From positions 135,414,428-135,478,427 of the forward strand of contig OY856186.1 of the NCBI GenBank assembly GCA_963693315.1: DNA of 64,000 nucleotides. The letters run 5' to 3'. The DNA comes from Diogma glabrata. Its lineage: Eukaryota > Arthropoda > Insecta > Diptera > Cylindrotomidae. Both the position numbers and the translations under genes were made by a program. The number at the start of each line of letters is the position of its first letter. Positions within the stretch are counted from its first letter, which is position 1. Of this stretch, positions 37,278 to 53,273 are shown piece by piece. Below the pieces are notes generated by a model, which saw nothing but the letters and a program-made list of their open reading frames with translations, was not told the DNA's origin and did no database searches.

Positions 37278-38150
37278 CTAGCGGGACCCGGCGTGCTTTG
37301 CCACGCCTATAATTCTATAGGTTTTTTGTTGCAAAACTTAATTCCATCGAACATATTTTCAAAATTATTTGAATAATAAAATTCATTCACAAAATTCAAG
37401 TTTGAATGTTTTAAAGAAAATTTCTTAAAATGTCATTTCAAAATAGTAAGCTTTGCGTTTCATCATAATTCTATAGGTTTTTTGTTGCAAAACTTAATTC
37501 CATGGAACATATTTTCAAAATTAATTGCTTTTAAATCTTTTAATTGCAATATTTTTAAATGCATGTTATATAAATTTGAAGCTAGTGAATAGACGTACAC
37601 AATTATTTAACTAATAATCGTTTTTATTTACATCCTGAGGTCTCCCTTACTGGTAAGTAATTACTTACCGGCTGCATGATCGGTAAGTAATATTTTACCG
37701 ACCAGTGATTTGTAAACGAAACTTACTATGTTTATTTACGAATCAGCAAACATGCAAAATCGCCTGATCGTGCAATAAATTATCAATAATCTTAGGTAAA
37801 GTATTTGACTTAGCATAATATGCTTTTCGTTTATTATCAAATAAAACAAAACTTTCTTTACTAAAACATATTTGCTAGTCTAATAATGGCCTTATACGAA
37901 GTTGAAGTTTACTATCAATTGAATAAATTGATTTACGCTGCCATCTGAAAGTTGGCATACAAACCATCCATATTTAACATTTAATTCGCAATTAAAAGAT
38001 ATCTAGGCATTTAATCAAGATAATAAATATCCTATCTCTCAAGCGGGACCATCATACACATATTGTACAAAATTTCATTGAGATTGGTTACGTTGTTGCG
38101 GAGTTCATCGCGGACAAACATCGTGACACGTGATTTTTATATATATAAGA
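37278..38150 (-). mobile_element. Short non-autonomous Helitron
   Basis: On the minus strand it begins TCTTATATATATAAAAATCA followed by CGTGTCACGATG at 38150 and ends with the hairpin GGCGTG/CACGCC, GGGTCCCG and CTAG at 37278, followed by T. The ends match those of the large Helitron at 51-3848. The 873-bp element has no coding region. The interior has two copies of an AATTCTATAGGTTTTTTG block (about 37310 and 37468). Confidence 0.85.
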
Positions 38151-38302
38151 AAGATATTAATTTGTTTTATAGTCAAAATTTCAATAATCTGTATCTTTCT
38201 TATTCAAATATGTTTCACATGTTAAATCGTGTTATTTTCAATGTTTCATATGAAAATATATAAACAATTGACATCATTTCAACGTTTTATAATTTATATA
38301 TT

Positions 38303-38626
38303 GTGCTCTCGTTCGTTCAATCGTATGCTGCAAATCGTGGAGTTTGGTTTAGATATCCCAGCGGCCGCGTGACTGAGCGCGTATTTTCTCACATCAATGA
38401 CATTTGGACAAAAGAAAAAGGCAAATTGACACTGAAAAACGTTTGGGCACAATTGATGGTAAAATTCAACTGGAAGGAGACATGTCCAGAGTTTTATACA
38501 AAAATAAAAGAAGATGCTGGTTTTCTCCAAAAAGTTGCTGGAAGTGAAAAATACAAAATGAGAGCTGATAGTTTGTTTGGTACTCAAGAGAGTGGACAGT
38601 CATCGACTTCGATGGAGATTGATTGA
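38303..38626 (+). pseudogene. hAT-type transposase C-terminal fragment (tentative)
   Basis: A 107-codon frame without a proper ATG at its start. ERVFSHINDIWTKEKGKLTL and MVKFNW...CPEFY, followed by SEKYKM, resemble the C-terminal dimerisation region of hAT transposases. The catalytic domain is absent. The frame is intact to a stop 15 codons after the last conserved word. The identification is by pattern only. Confidence 0.5.
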
Positions 38627-38923
38627 ATACAATGTTGACAATTTAAGCATTGAACTCTTTCTGTAATAAACAGAATTAAAAATATTATTAACAAAATATG
38701 TTTCAACATTTCAAAGCAATTAAGAGTTTTCAAAGGTTATTTATGAAAAAACATAGTCTTTTTGTTTCCTTCTTTTCTGTGCGATTTTTAAAAATTTTGT
38801 ATTTCGCCCGGCTTTTCAAATGGAAATTTTGACACTTGTCGCCCGGATTTTGCCCGGATTTATAAAAAAACCGCCCGGATTTTCCGGCCCGGAATAGCTC
38901 CAAAAAAAATCTGGCAAGCTTAA

Positions 38924-38970
38924 TATATATATATATATATATATAAATATATACATATATATATATATAT
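38924..38970. repeat. (TA)n tract with TATACATA interruptions
   Basis: Short AT microsatellite between the transposon end and the second Penelope fragment. Confidence 0.9.
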
Positions 38971-39315
38971 CAACAAGATAACGTTACAACTATCAATAAT
39001 GAAATCACTCCTGTTAATAACATTAAATTCGTATCTGTTCCATATATAAAAGATTTGCACGGTAAAATTAAAAATTTATTACAAAACTATAATATTAAAA
39101 CAGTAGGTAGACCTTGTTCTAATTTAGGTGATATAATTTTTTCAAAATTAAAAGATAGAGATCCGATCGAATTACAGTCTAACGTAATTTACCAAGTAAC
39201 TTGTGATTGTGGTGTCAATTATACAGGACAAACAAAACAACTTCTTAAAAATAGGATTTACCAACATTCCCATGACGCAAGATATCAAAATTGTAATGTT
39301 ACTCCTAACGCTCAA
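38971..39315 (+). pseudogene. Second Penelope-like GIY-YIG fragment, cut by an assembly gap
   Basis: An open frame from 38971 to the N-run (about 115 codons) reads RT-EN linker (FVSVPYIKDLHGKIKNLL), then NVIYQVTCDCGVNYTGQTKQ, a GIY-YIG nuclease with Asn and Thr in place of usual residues (VIY...YTG), and KNRIYQHSHDA. It belongs to a different Penelope family from 5522-6226. The 3' half of the domain is hidden by the gap. Confidence 0.8.
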
Positions 39316-39515
39316 NNNNNNNNNNNNNNNNNNNNNNNNNNNNNNNNNNNNNNNNNNNNNNNNNNNNNNNNNNNNNNNNNNNNNNNNNNNNNNNNNNNNN
39401 NNNNNNNNNNNNNNNNNNNNNNNNNNNNNNNNNNNNNNNNNNNNNNNNNNNNNNNNNNNNNNNNNNNNNNNNNNNNNNNNNNNNNNNNNNNNNNNNNNNN
39501 NNNNNNNNNNNNNNN
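39316..39515. other. Assembly gap (200 N)
   Basis: Exactly 200 consecutive Ns, which looks like a fixed-size placeholder. Sequence on either side comes from different LINE and Penelope fragments, so order and distance across it are uncertain. Confidence 0.99.
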
Positions 39516-39850
39516 AATTCAAGCAGTGGGTCGAATGTTACACCTAACAGTCTCGGATTTTTTACTATGGGAATAAGTTTGTTGTCTATGCAGATGCTTA
39601 GTGTTGAATTTACCTCCTTCGTCCATGTGGTGAAAAGTGTCAGCAGACTTTGCAGTGGAAAGTTTTTGTTTTCTGCTTTTAAACCAATCATTCAGAATAT
39701 TAAGGTAGGTATTCAGGATATTTGTGAGTTGTTGCAGGTTATTTCCTGTTGCAAGCACTGTGCAGTCGTCTACATATGACGTGATGGTTATTCCTTCCGG
39801 TGGAGTAGGAAAAAAACGTAACCAAAAATCCTTCTGATTCACAAAAAACA
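39516..39850 (-). pseudogene. LINE reverse-transcriptase fragment
   Basis: The minus strand reads [20 protein letters not shown] (catalytic YVDD), then [20 protein letters not shown], and in a shifted frame [14 protein letters not shown]. It is the palm-to-thumb part of a Jockey-like RT with at least one frameshift near 39670, cut at one side by the gap and at the other by an A-rich stretch before (TA)n. Confidence 0.85.
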
Positions 39851-39874
39851 AAGAATTAACAAAGAATAAACAAA

Positions 39875-41702
<1,828 letters not shown>

Positions 41703-41720
41703 TGGCGCAGCCGTACAGTG
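41703..41720 (+). promoter_or_regulatory. Primer-binding site
   Basis: TGGCGCAGCCGTACAGTG immediately follows the LTR. TGGCGCAG is the form used by many errantiviruses. The tRNA can only be confirmed by matching to tRNA 3' ends. Confidence 0.8.
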
Positions 41721-42588
41721 AAGTGTATAGTGTAGTTAAAGTGAACAGTGCTAGATTTAGTGAATAAAAACTAAATCAAAGTGATTTCTTCACAGATCTT
41801 ACGAATTCGAGATTTTTCTTTCATTCGTAATCAAAATCAAAACAACCAGAGAATCCTTGTAAAAGGGAGTACAATATACTCGCTCTGTGTTGTTTGATAT
41901 TACTAAAAAGTCACAGCAAGAGAATCCTTCTAGAAAGGGAGTACAATATACTCGCTCGACGCTGTGTTCTGATTGGTAAATTACGAATTTTAGAATAAGT
42001 CTTGAAGAACAAGAACTGTGAAATCCAGAACTAAAGGTGAAAACCGTTCAACGGAGTTGCAGATCACGCCGCATCAAACTACACGACCACTTCGAACCTG
42101 CATTCACGACAGCAGTACAATTTGAATTTTACGCACTACAAGATAGACGTAAAAATTCAATTTGGAATAAGGTAAGAAATTATTTTACTAATTTTTTTTT
42201 ATCTTATCGTATTCGTGTACTACAAGATAGGCACGATTACAGTGAATTTTCTTTTAATAAGTGTACACTACAAGATAGGTACATTAATTAATTAAATTCA
42301 AAAATTATAATTTTTACGAGTACTACAAGATAGGCTCGTTTAAAGTGAATTTTTCATATTACGTGTACACTACTAGATAGGTACATTAATTGACAAAGTT
42401 CAAAAAATTATAATATTCGCGAGCACTACAAGATAGACTCGTGAACAAACCATTTTAATTCAAATTTCCTAAAAACCACATCGGTCAAAATTGACAAAAT
42501 TTTCCGAAAAGGAAACGAGTGTAGTAGGAAGAAAAAGTCTTCAGAAGCTTTTTTAAATAATAGAGATTTAGAAGCAACAATTGAAGAA
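41721..42588 (+). promoter_or_regulatory. Errantivirus leader with two sets of internal repeats
   Basis: The first set is two copies of a ~35-bp block with GGGAGTACAATATACTCGCT (about 41863 and 41936), each holding a small GAGTA/TACTC hairpin. The second set is six copies of (G/A)(C/T)ACTACAAGATAG, detailed at 42134-42436. No ORF is supported. In Drosophila gypsy the leader holds the Su(Hw) insulator array. Whether these repeats act similarly is unknown. Confidence 0.6.
42134..42436 (+). repeat. Six-copy ACTACAAGATAG motif array in the leader
   Basis: Copies start near 42134, 42218, 42266, 42321, 42368 and 42424, spaced 45-85 bp. One copy has a single change (ACTACTAGATAG). Flanking words alternate between GTAC and CTCG types. 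The array looks like a bank of protein-binding sites. Confidence 0.75.
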
Positions 42589-43652
42589 ATGAACGCCGAG
42601 CAGTTACAAGAATTTAATACCCAATTGGTTACAATTTCTGCTCTCAAAAACAAACAGAGCAGGCTCAAGTAATAAATTACTTGACTCAAAAAGTTGAAGA
42701 ACCAGGCATGAACCAAAAAGAGGAATTGAAAGACAACAGAAATTTGCCTGTTGACTTATTTCGAATCCCCGATCCCATTAAGTCACTACCTTCTTTTGAC
42801 GGTAACAAAAGACAGGTAGCGGCCTGGCTAAAAACAGCCGAAGAAACATTACGAATGTTCGAAACAATAGTTTGTGAACAGCAGCTTCGTATGTATGTAC
42901 AAGCAGTAAAAAATAAAATCGAAGGAAAAGCAAGAGATATAATCTGTCTTGCCGGAAACCCTGAAACATTTCATGAAATCAAACAAATACTGCTTGAAGC
43001 CCTTGGTGACAAGCAGGAACTCTCTTACTATAAGTCCCAACTTTGGGCAAATAAACAGTATGACTCGATGACAGTGCACAGTTTCTATAAAAAAACAAAA
43101 GAAATTGTGCAGAATATCAAGTCATTAGCAAAGCAAAAAGAAATTTACAATAACTCGTGGCAAGCAATCCGCACGTTTATTGAAGAAGATGCTCTTGCAG
43201 CATTCATATCAGGTTTAACGAAGCCGTATTTCGGTTACGCCCAGGCGGCGAAACCCAAAAATATAGAGGAAGCCTATGCTTTCCTCTGTAAATTCAGTAG
43301 CAATGAATCAATTCAATCCAATAATTCAAGAAAATTTAATCAAATTCAAATTTCACAAAAACCAATTCAAATGAATGGTGCCCAATCCAAATTTAATCAG
43401 TACCAAAATAAACCTAATCAATTTAATACTTTGAACAATAAAAAACCAAATTGGACAACACCTGAGCCAATGGATGTAGATGCATCCATGAGAACGAGAA
43501 ACTCGTTTGTCAAAAAATTGGTCAACAACCACGAAATCATACAACAACCAAACCCAGAAATAGAAATTTCAAACTCGGAAAACTTGCTCGAAAGTGATGA
43601 CCAAGATGAAGGAAATTTTCAAGAGGTCTCGGCATCGGATACGGAGGATTAA
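42589..43652 (+). pseudogene. Errantivirus gag (one frame change)
   Basis: The reading frame starts with ATG at 42589 but stops at 42668-42670. The homologous frame continues one phase away from about 42645, so there is a single-base lesion in the A-rich 42640-42655. The main frame runs to 43652 (about 320 codons) and has the capsid-like stretch LPSFDGNKRQVAAWLKTAEE, then RDIICLAGNPETF and FISGLTKPYFGYAQA. As in other errantiviruses there is no CCHC knuckle. The C-terminus is Asn- and Gln-rich, then acidic. The pol frame overlaps the 3' end in the -1 phase. Confidence 0.85.
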
Positions 43653-46600
43653 ATTTTTTACCTTATCTTAAATGCCAACATAATCTAACCGGCCAAACCA
43701 TTACCCTATTAGTCGATACCGGCGCAAATAAGAATATAATTAAACCAAATATAATACCACAAAATCTCTTAGAATCAGAAAACACTACTGTAAAAAATAT
43801 TCTTGGAACCCAAAAATCTTCAAAAAAAGGTAAATTTAACTTTTTAAACCAAAATCTACCACCACAAATTTTTTACGAATTAAATTTTCATAACTTTTTT
43901 GATGGTATCCTAGGATCAGAATCAATGGCCAAATTGAGTGCAAACATTGATTACAGATCAAATACAGTTTCATTAAATGGACATTCATTTAAATTCTATC
44001 GTTATTACCCATCTGTAAAATTTTATCACCATACGATTACATTTAACACATCAGAAAATGGTGACTGGGTAACACAAGGTTATGGTACAATAAACAATCA
44101 AATTACCATACAACCTGGTTTATATAACGCCACAAATTTAAAAACCACAGTTAGGATTCTAACCAATGAGCCCGAACCACCAAAATATTTACCGAAACTC
44201 AAGTTAAAAGTAAATAACTTCGAGACAATAGACCCAATTCCAATCTTAGACAGTCAACCAATCAATAAGGAAGACTTAAGGAAAATAATTAGAATAGACC
44301 ACCTTAACGAATCGGAAACTATAGCTCTCATTAACACTATCTACAAAAATCAAACAGTGTTACTAAAGCAAAATGAGAAACTCTCTGCAACATCGATCAT
44401 TAAACATGCCATTCACACACGAGATGAAACGCCTGTATATACGAAGACCTACCGATATCCACATCATTTCAAAAAAGATGTGGAAGAACAAGTTCAGGAA
44501 ATGCTGAGCAATGGCATTATACGCCATTCAAGTAGTCCTTACTCGTCTCCGATCTGGGTAGTAAACAAAAAAGCTGACGCCTCAGGAAAACGAAAAGTAC
44601 GAGTCGTAATCGACTACCGCAAGCTCAATGAGAAAACGATAGATGATAAGTACCCAATGCCACTCATTGAAGAAATATTGGACAGCCTTGGTAAAGCCGT
44701 TTACTTCACAACATTGGATTTGAAATCAGGTTTCCATCAAATTCCGATGGAAGAAAAATCCAAAGCGAAGACTGCTTTTTCAACTGATAAGGGACATTTC
44801 GAATTCTCAAGAATGCCCTTCGGGTTAAAAAACGGTCCCGCGACGTTCCAACGTGCGATGAACAATGTCTTACAGGGATTATTAGGAAATATCTGTCATG
44901 TATACTTAGATGACATAATCGTCATTGGATACAACCTAGAAAACCATTTGACTAACCTTAGTAAAGTCCTTACAAGACTAACGGAATTCAACCTAAAAAT
45001 ACAGCTAGACAAATGCGAGTTCCTTAAAAGAGAAACAGAGTTTCTGGGTCATATCATTACTCAGGATGGAGTAAAGGCAAATCCCGATAAAATAAGAAAA
45101 ATTCTCGACTGGCCTTTACCAAGGAACTCTAAGGAAATCAAACAGTTTCTTGGATTATCTGGATATTATCGTAGGTTTATTAAAGATTATTCAGCAATAA
45201 CAAAACCTATGACGAAATACCTAAAAAAAAGATGTACCAATTGACTTAACAGATCCGGCATATATCACAGCATTTGATACACTAAAGAAAACCATTGCAA
45301 CGGATCAGATACTCACGTACCCTGATTTTACAAAACCTTTTATTCTAACTACAGATGCGTCAGACTACGCTTTGGGTGCTGTTTTATCCCAAAAACAGAA
45401 CAATGTAGAAAGACCAATTGCGTTCGCCTCGCGAACACTAAATTCCACAGAAATTCGATACGCCACTAATGAAAAAGAAGCATTAGCAATAATTTGGGCT
45501 GTAAAAAAATATCAACCTTACCTATACGGCAACAAATTTACTTTGGTCACAGACCACAAACCACTCACATTTATCAAATCTTCGGAGAAAAACTCCAAAA
45601 TCCTCAGATGGCGATTAGAATTGGAAAATTATGACTACGATGTCATTTACAAAGAAGGGAAAGCAAACGTTGTAGCGGATGCCCTTAGCAGAATGCCTGC
45701 AATTTAAGAAATAAATTCCAACGAAACAATAAATAACACTTCACGTGAACTTGACCAAGTCGAAGAACACGCGAATACCGATAATAGTGATATAGAAACG
45801 GTTCATTCAGCTAACACATCAGATGATTACTATATCCATTTTTCAGAACGCCCCATAAATTATTATAGAAACCAAATTATTTTCAAAATTTCCAATTTAG
45901 AAACAATCATTTTGGAAGACGTATTTCCAAATTTCAAAAGAGTTATTATTTGTCAAAACTCGTACGAAAAAGATGAAATTACAAAATATTTAAAACAATT
46001 TCATAACGGTAAACAATCTGCTATCTTAGCACCTGAAATTCTTTATCAAAAGCTTCAAGAATCATTTCGTGAAAATTTCTCTCAAGCTGGTCATTTTGTG
46101 TTAGTCACAAAAATGGTTGAAGATGTAACAAATCAAGATCGGCAAAATGTAATAATAATAAAAGAACATGAAAGAGCCCACCGAGGTATTAAAGAAGTTG
46201 AAAGTCAACTTAAACGCTCATACTTTTTTCCGAACATGTTAAATAAAATTAAAACTCATATAAACTCGTGTAATAATTGTAATACACACAAGTATGACAG
46301 AAAACCTTATAACATCAAAATTTCATTAAGACCTATTACAAAAAAGCCTTTGGAAAGGGTACATATAGATATTTTCATTATCAAAAATACAAATTTTCTA
46401 TCTATTATAGACTCTTTTTCAAAGCATCTTCAAATGATTCCAATCAATACCAAAAATTTAATAGACGTTACCAGTGCATTAACAAAATATTTCTCACTAT
46501 TTGGAATCCCTAATGAGATTGTTTCAGATCACGAAACTACTTTTCAATCTACGCAGTTTAAAGAATACTTAAATAAATTAAACACAAAATTAAACTATGC

Positions 46601-47078
46601 ATCATCCTCAGAATCCAACGGGCAAATCGAAAAAACACATTCAACCGTGATCGAAATATTAAATACAAATAAAGATAAATTTCCTAATTCTAGCACCCCA
46701 ACTGCTATAGAACTATCAGTCGCTCTTTATAATAATACGGTTCATTCGTCAACTGGCTTTACGCCAAATGAAATAATCTTTAATCAGAATAATCTTGCAA
46801 ATCCCGAAGAAATTCGAATGCAAGCTAACAATATTTTTATGAACGTAGCAAATAACTTAGAATTGGCAAAAAAGAAAATAGAAAAACAAAATACAAATAA
46901 AGAAGATCCTCCAGAGTTACAAGATAATCAATTTGTCTTTTTAAAACCTAATGTAAGAACCAAAACACAAGCTAGAGGAATTAAAACCCAAGTAAAAGAC
47001 GTAACTCATAAAACTTTTAAAACCAATAGAAATATAAAGAGGAATAAGAATAAAATAAAAAGAACAAAGAAACAATAA
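43601..47078 (+). pseudogene. Errantivirus pol: protease, RT, RNase H, integrase (broken)
   Basis: Protease: LLVDTGANKNIIKPN near 43703. RT: VVIDYRKLNEKTIDDKYPMP, TLDLKSGFHQIPM and the catalytic HVYLDDIIVIG near 44905. The frame changes at a run of eight A near 45226-45233. RNase H follows (LTTDASDYALGAVL, FASRTLNSTE, ADALSRM). A TAA at 45705-45707 separates it from integrase, whose frame is open from 45708 to 47078. Integrase has the HERAHRG...CNNCN zinc motif, first Asp in HIDIF, second in VSDHETTF and Glu in SNGQIEKTHS. All catalytic residues are present; only the two breaks stop a single polyprotein. The A-run break could also be a sequencing error. Confidence 0.9.
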
Positions 47079-47130
47079 AATTTAACAATATTTTTTTATT
47101 AATTTTCTTTTCATATTTCATTTCAGAATA

Positions 47131-48729
47131 ATGGTTTCAAAACTAAAAATTTTAATTTTAATAATTTTAATTCAATTCTCTAAAAATCAAAAATTAGAAA
47201 TTAGAAATTTAAATAGAGATCCAATTTTTCTTATGATAACAAATAAATGTAAAATTCAAATAGGATCAATAAAAATAATTCACCCTATAAATTTATCAAA
47301 TTTAGAGAATACAATAGAATCAATAAATAAACTAGTATTTAATAAAGTAGATGATAAATTTGAACTTTATAATGTAATCAAACAAAAAATAACAAATTTA
47401 TATAATAATTTTAATAAAATAAAACCCTCGAAACGATTACGAAATAAACGTTGGGATGCATTGGGTACGGCATGGAAATGGTTGGCAGGCAACCCAGATG
47501 CTACAGATTTACGCATCATAAACACCAAAATGAATGAACTGGTAGACGGAAACAATCAACAGTTCCAGATTAACAAGCAAATTAACAACAGAATACAATC
47601 AGTTACAGAAACCGTAAATAGAGCCGTAACTGACAATAGCATGACCAATAAAGTACTCCTCACCGAAATTGAAATGATGGCGACAATAATCAATATCGAC
47701 TCCATTAACACCATCCTAGAAGATATTCAAGATACAATTATCCGAACAAAAGTTGAATTGGCAAGCAACAAAATTTTAACACTCAAGGAGATTATCTCAA
47801 TAAAAGAACAGTTAGTTAATCAAGGTGTAAATATCACACTTCCGGATGAAGCACTGCAATACGTTATACCGAAAATAGCAATTAACGATGAAACCTTGCT
47901 ATACATATTAGAGGTACCAAAACTAGAGGACACAGATTCTGCAGCTATGATGGTTATTCCGTTGACAATTGATGATACAATAATAAAAGATTATCCAAAA
48001 CACCTAATCAAGTCAAAACAGAAACTATTCACATCATTGAACTACAAAAGTTTCGTGCAAAAATATTCAGATATCAAGGAATTTGAAGACAATTGCATAC
48101 AACCGCTAGTAATGGGAATCAAAAGTCAGTGTGATGTAATACCGAAATCAGAAACAACAATTTACCTCATCGCAGAAGATAAGCTTTTGGTAGACAACGC
48201 TAAGAACGATATAATGTCATCCGACTGTGGACCCAGTAACCGTACATTAACTGGAAACTTCCTAATATCATTTTGGAACTGTACAATAACAATTAATAAT
48301 AGACAATTCCAAACATACGAGATTCGAAGCGAAACACAAGACATCCAAGGCGCTCTTCATAACATTCAAGCAATTCGAAATCTGGTCACAACTTTCAATA
48401 TCAGCTTAATAAATAATCAGAACATCAAAAACAGACAACAGATAGAGCACATCCATCTAAATCAAGAAAATCAACGAAACTGGATATGGACCTTATCCGG
48501 AGGTCTATCTCTTTCTTCAATGGGTATTATTGGATTATGTATTTATATCAACTTATACCATCGCAACACAAATATTAAAATAACAGGGCCAACGAGATCA
48601 AACTCAAATACACTAAAACAAAAAGAAGCCAAACAATGTTCAATCTTGCTAAAAGAAATCAACAGGACATTGAAACCAGGAAACGAGGACGTTTCTTCTT
48701 CACCCCCGGGAGGAGTTATGTTACCATAG
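47131..48729 (+). CDS. Errantivirus envelope glycoprotein (intact frame)
   Basis: 532 codons from ATG 47131, preceded by a short 47079-47130 spacer after pol. Env is normally made from a spliced RNA. A hydrophobic N-terminus (residues 5-17) looks like a signal peptide. KRLRNKR at about residue 101 is a furin-type cleavage site directly followed by the fusion-peptide region, the arrangement of baculovirus F-like errantiviral Env. Several N-glycosylation sites and a transmembrane segment (about residues 450-472, WTLSGGLSLSSMGIIGLCIY) follow, with a ~60-residue cytoplasmic tail. The last codons and stop lie inside the 3' LTR (from 48714). No stop or frameshift is seen, in contrast to gag and pol. 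Confidence 0.88.
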   Translation: MVSKLKILILIILIQFSKNQKLEIRNLNRDPIFLMITNKCKIQIGSIKIIHPINLSNLENTIESINKLVFNKVDDKFELYNVIKQKITNLYNNFNKIKPSKRLRNKRWDALGTAWKWLAGNPDATDLRIINTKMNELVDGNNQQFQINKQINNRIQSVTETVNRAVTDNSMTNKVLLTEIEMMATIINIDSINTILEDIQDTIIRTKVELASNKILTLKEIISIKEQLVNQGVNITLPDEALQYVIPKIAINDETLLYILEVPKLEDTDSAAMMVIPLTIDDTIIKDYPKHLIKSKQKLFTSLNYKSFVQKYSDIKEFEDNCIQPLVMGIKSQCDVIPKSETTIYLIAEDKLLVDNAKNDIMSSDCGPSNRTLTGNFLISFWNCTITINNRQFQTYEIRSETQDIQGALHNIQAIRNLVTTFNISLINNQNIKNRQQIEHIHLNQENQRNWIWTLSGGLSLSSMGIIGLCIYINLYHRNTNIKITGPTRSNSNTLKQKEAKQCSILLKEINRTLKPGNEDVSSSPPGGVMLP

Positions 48730-48930
48730 ATAACTAATATGCACATTCCAACATTCACACAAGCAAACCTGATACAAGTCATGTTATAATAAATAGCTGA
48801 TATGCACATTCCAACCTGCATCGCAATTAGAATGTTCACACACAGAAACCCGATACATCCGTTTAATTACATTTTAAGTTCACATGTTATAATAAATTAT
48901 AAAATAATAAAATGTCAATTAAGCATAATT

Positions 48931-49542
48931 GGGTCATTCCATTGTGACATACGTAACATTTTTACACTTTTCAACTCATACTTTTGCCTATTATTCATAA
49001 AAAACATTGTTATTTTATGAAATTTATGTTATTTTGTGCTATTATGCAGGTAGGAAATACACTACTAATGAAAAAAAGCAGCAAATTAAATATATATTAA
49101 GTAATAATAACAAAATTCAGTGCTGTGACCAACGTAACAAAAAAAGTACCACAGTAAAACTTACTCACACTTTCCCAGCAATTTCTCTGAAAGTATGCCT
49201 TCAATAAATTCAAATATAGGTTTTTATAAAGCACAAGTTTTCTGTTTTTAAATAAGCATATGTTTTTCACAAATGCTACATACAGTAGAGGTTCCCTTTA
49301 AAAAAAATTGTGTGACCAACGTAACGTGACCAACGTAACAGAAAAAAACGCATAAGAAAATAATGTATTTCTAACAACAATTTTATTACTTATTTATTTT
49401 TTTCCATCTTTTAAACAATTTATTTGCTTACTTCCTATCTTTGGTATCAATAATGACGGGCAAGTTTCCAATAAGATTAATTTTTCCACACAACATAAAC
49501 TTCATTGCAACTATTGAGGTTTATGTTTCCATGGAATGACCC
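48931..49542. mobile_element. MITE in the 3' LTR, GGGTCATTCCAT ends
   Basis: The terminal inverted repeat GGGTCATTCCAT/ATGGAATGACCC is flanked by AATT on both sides (48927-48930 and 49543-49546). The 5' LTR has a single uninterrupted AATT at the same place, so the duplication is verified within the window. The interior has several TGAC(C/A)(A/T)ACGTAACA words (about 48947, 49126, 49312 and 49327). Confidence 0.9.
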
Positions 49543-49586
49543 AATTATATCTTTAGCTTTTTAGAAATAAAACATAATTAGTTTAT

Positions 49587-49712
49587 TTTGGATTTTTGAG
49601 ATCAATTAAACTCAAGTAAGTAAAGAAGTAATTGGAATATTTTCAATTCAAAGGTATGGTTTGAAGTTTCTCAGAAAAAAAAAACTACAATTCACATTTT
49701 TTACGTGTTTCG
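49587..49712 (-). other. Retrozyme-related block in the 3' LTR
   Basis: Resembles 22869-22986 of the retrozyme unit: GG(T/A)TTTTTGAGA(A/T)CAATTAA(G/A)CT(T/C)AAGTA, then weaker similarity, ending in the shared GTGTTTCG, which in the retrozyme is the GAAA side of the hammerhead core. The CTGATGA core and stem I are not present here. The similarity is judged by eye. Confidence 0.45.
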
Positions 49713-49822
49713 GATCGGATAATTAGTTTAGTTTTAAGTTAGAACTCAATGTATTAGGACTTGTCTAATAAAATTGGTAAATAAATTATTTTTTTTTTAA
49801 TCTTTTATAAGTCTTAATTCCA

Positions 49823-51791
<1,969 letters not shown>

Positions 51792-52074
51792 TTTGATTTT
51801 CCTGAAACTTGGCATATAAGTAGTATGTACAAAATAAAAAATACAACTTATTTTAAAATTTTTTTAAAGTGCATAGTTTGAGCATACGGGGCACCCCAAC
51901 ATGCATGAAGAATAAAAATTCTGCCAATCCGATGTAACTTTGAAATTAAATTGCTCAAGAACGGCTATACCGATTTCATCAAACTTTTTTTTGTTTGATA
52001 GATGATTAATTAGTCGTTTGAAAAAAAAATTAATTTATTGTTTTTATAATTAATTTTTATTAATTTTTTTTCAT
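51792..52074. other. Unassigned AT-rich interval
   Basis: Contains GGGGCACCCCAACATGCATG and a CGGCTATACCGATTTCATCA-type sequence of the sort often seen in Helitron or foldback interiors, but no boundaries can be set. Confidence 0.4.
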
Positions 52075-53262
<1,188 letters not shown>

Positions 53263-53273
53263 TTGCCCTCCAT
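53263..53273 (-). promoter_or_regulatory. Polypurine tract
   Basis: ATGGAGGGCAA on the minus strand, immediately before the 3' LTR and immediately after the integrase stop codon at 53274. Confidence 0.75.

Noticed and set aside
42426..42716. Minus-strand frame of 96 codons across the gag start
   Set aside because: Shadow of the errantiviral leader and gag in the opposite strand.
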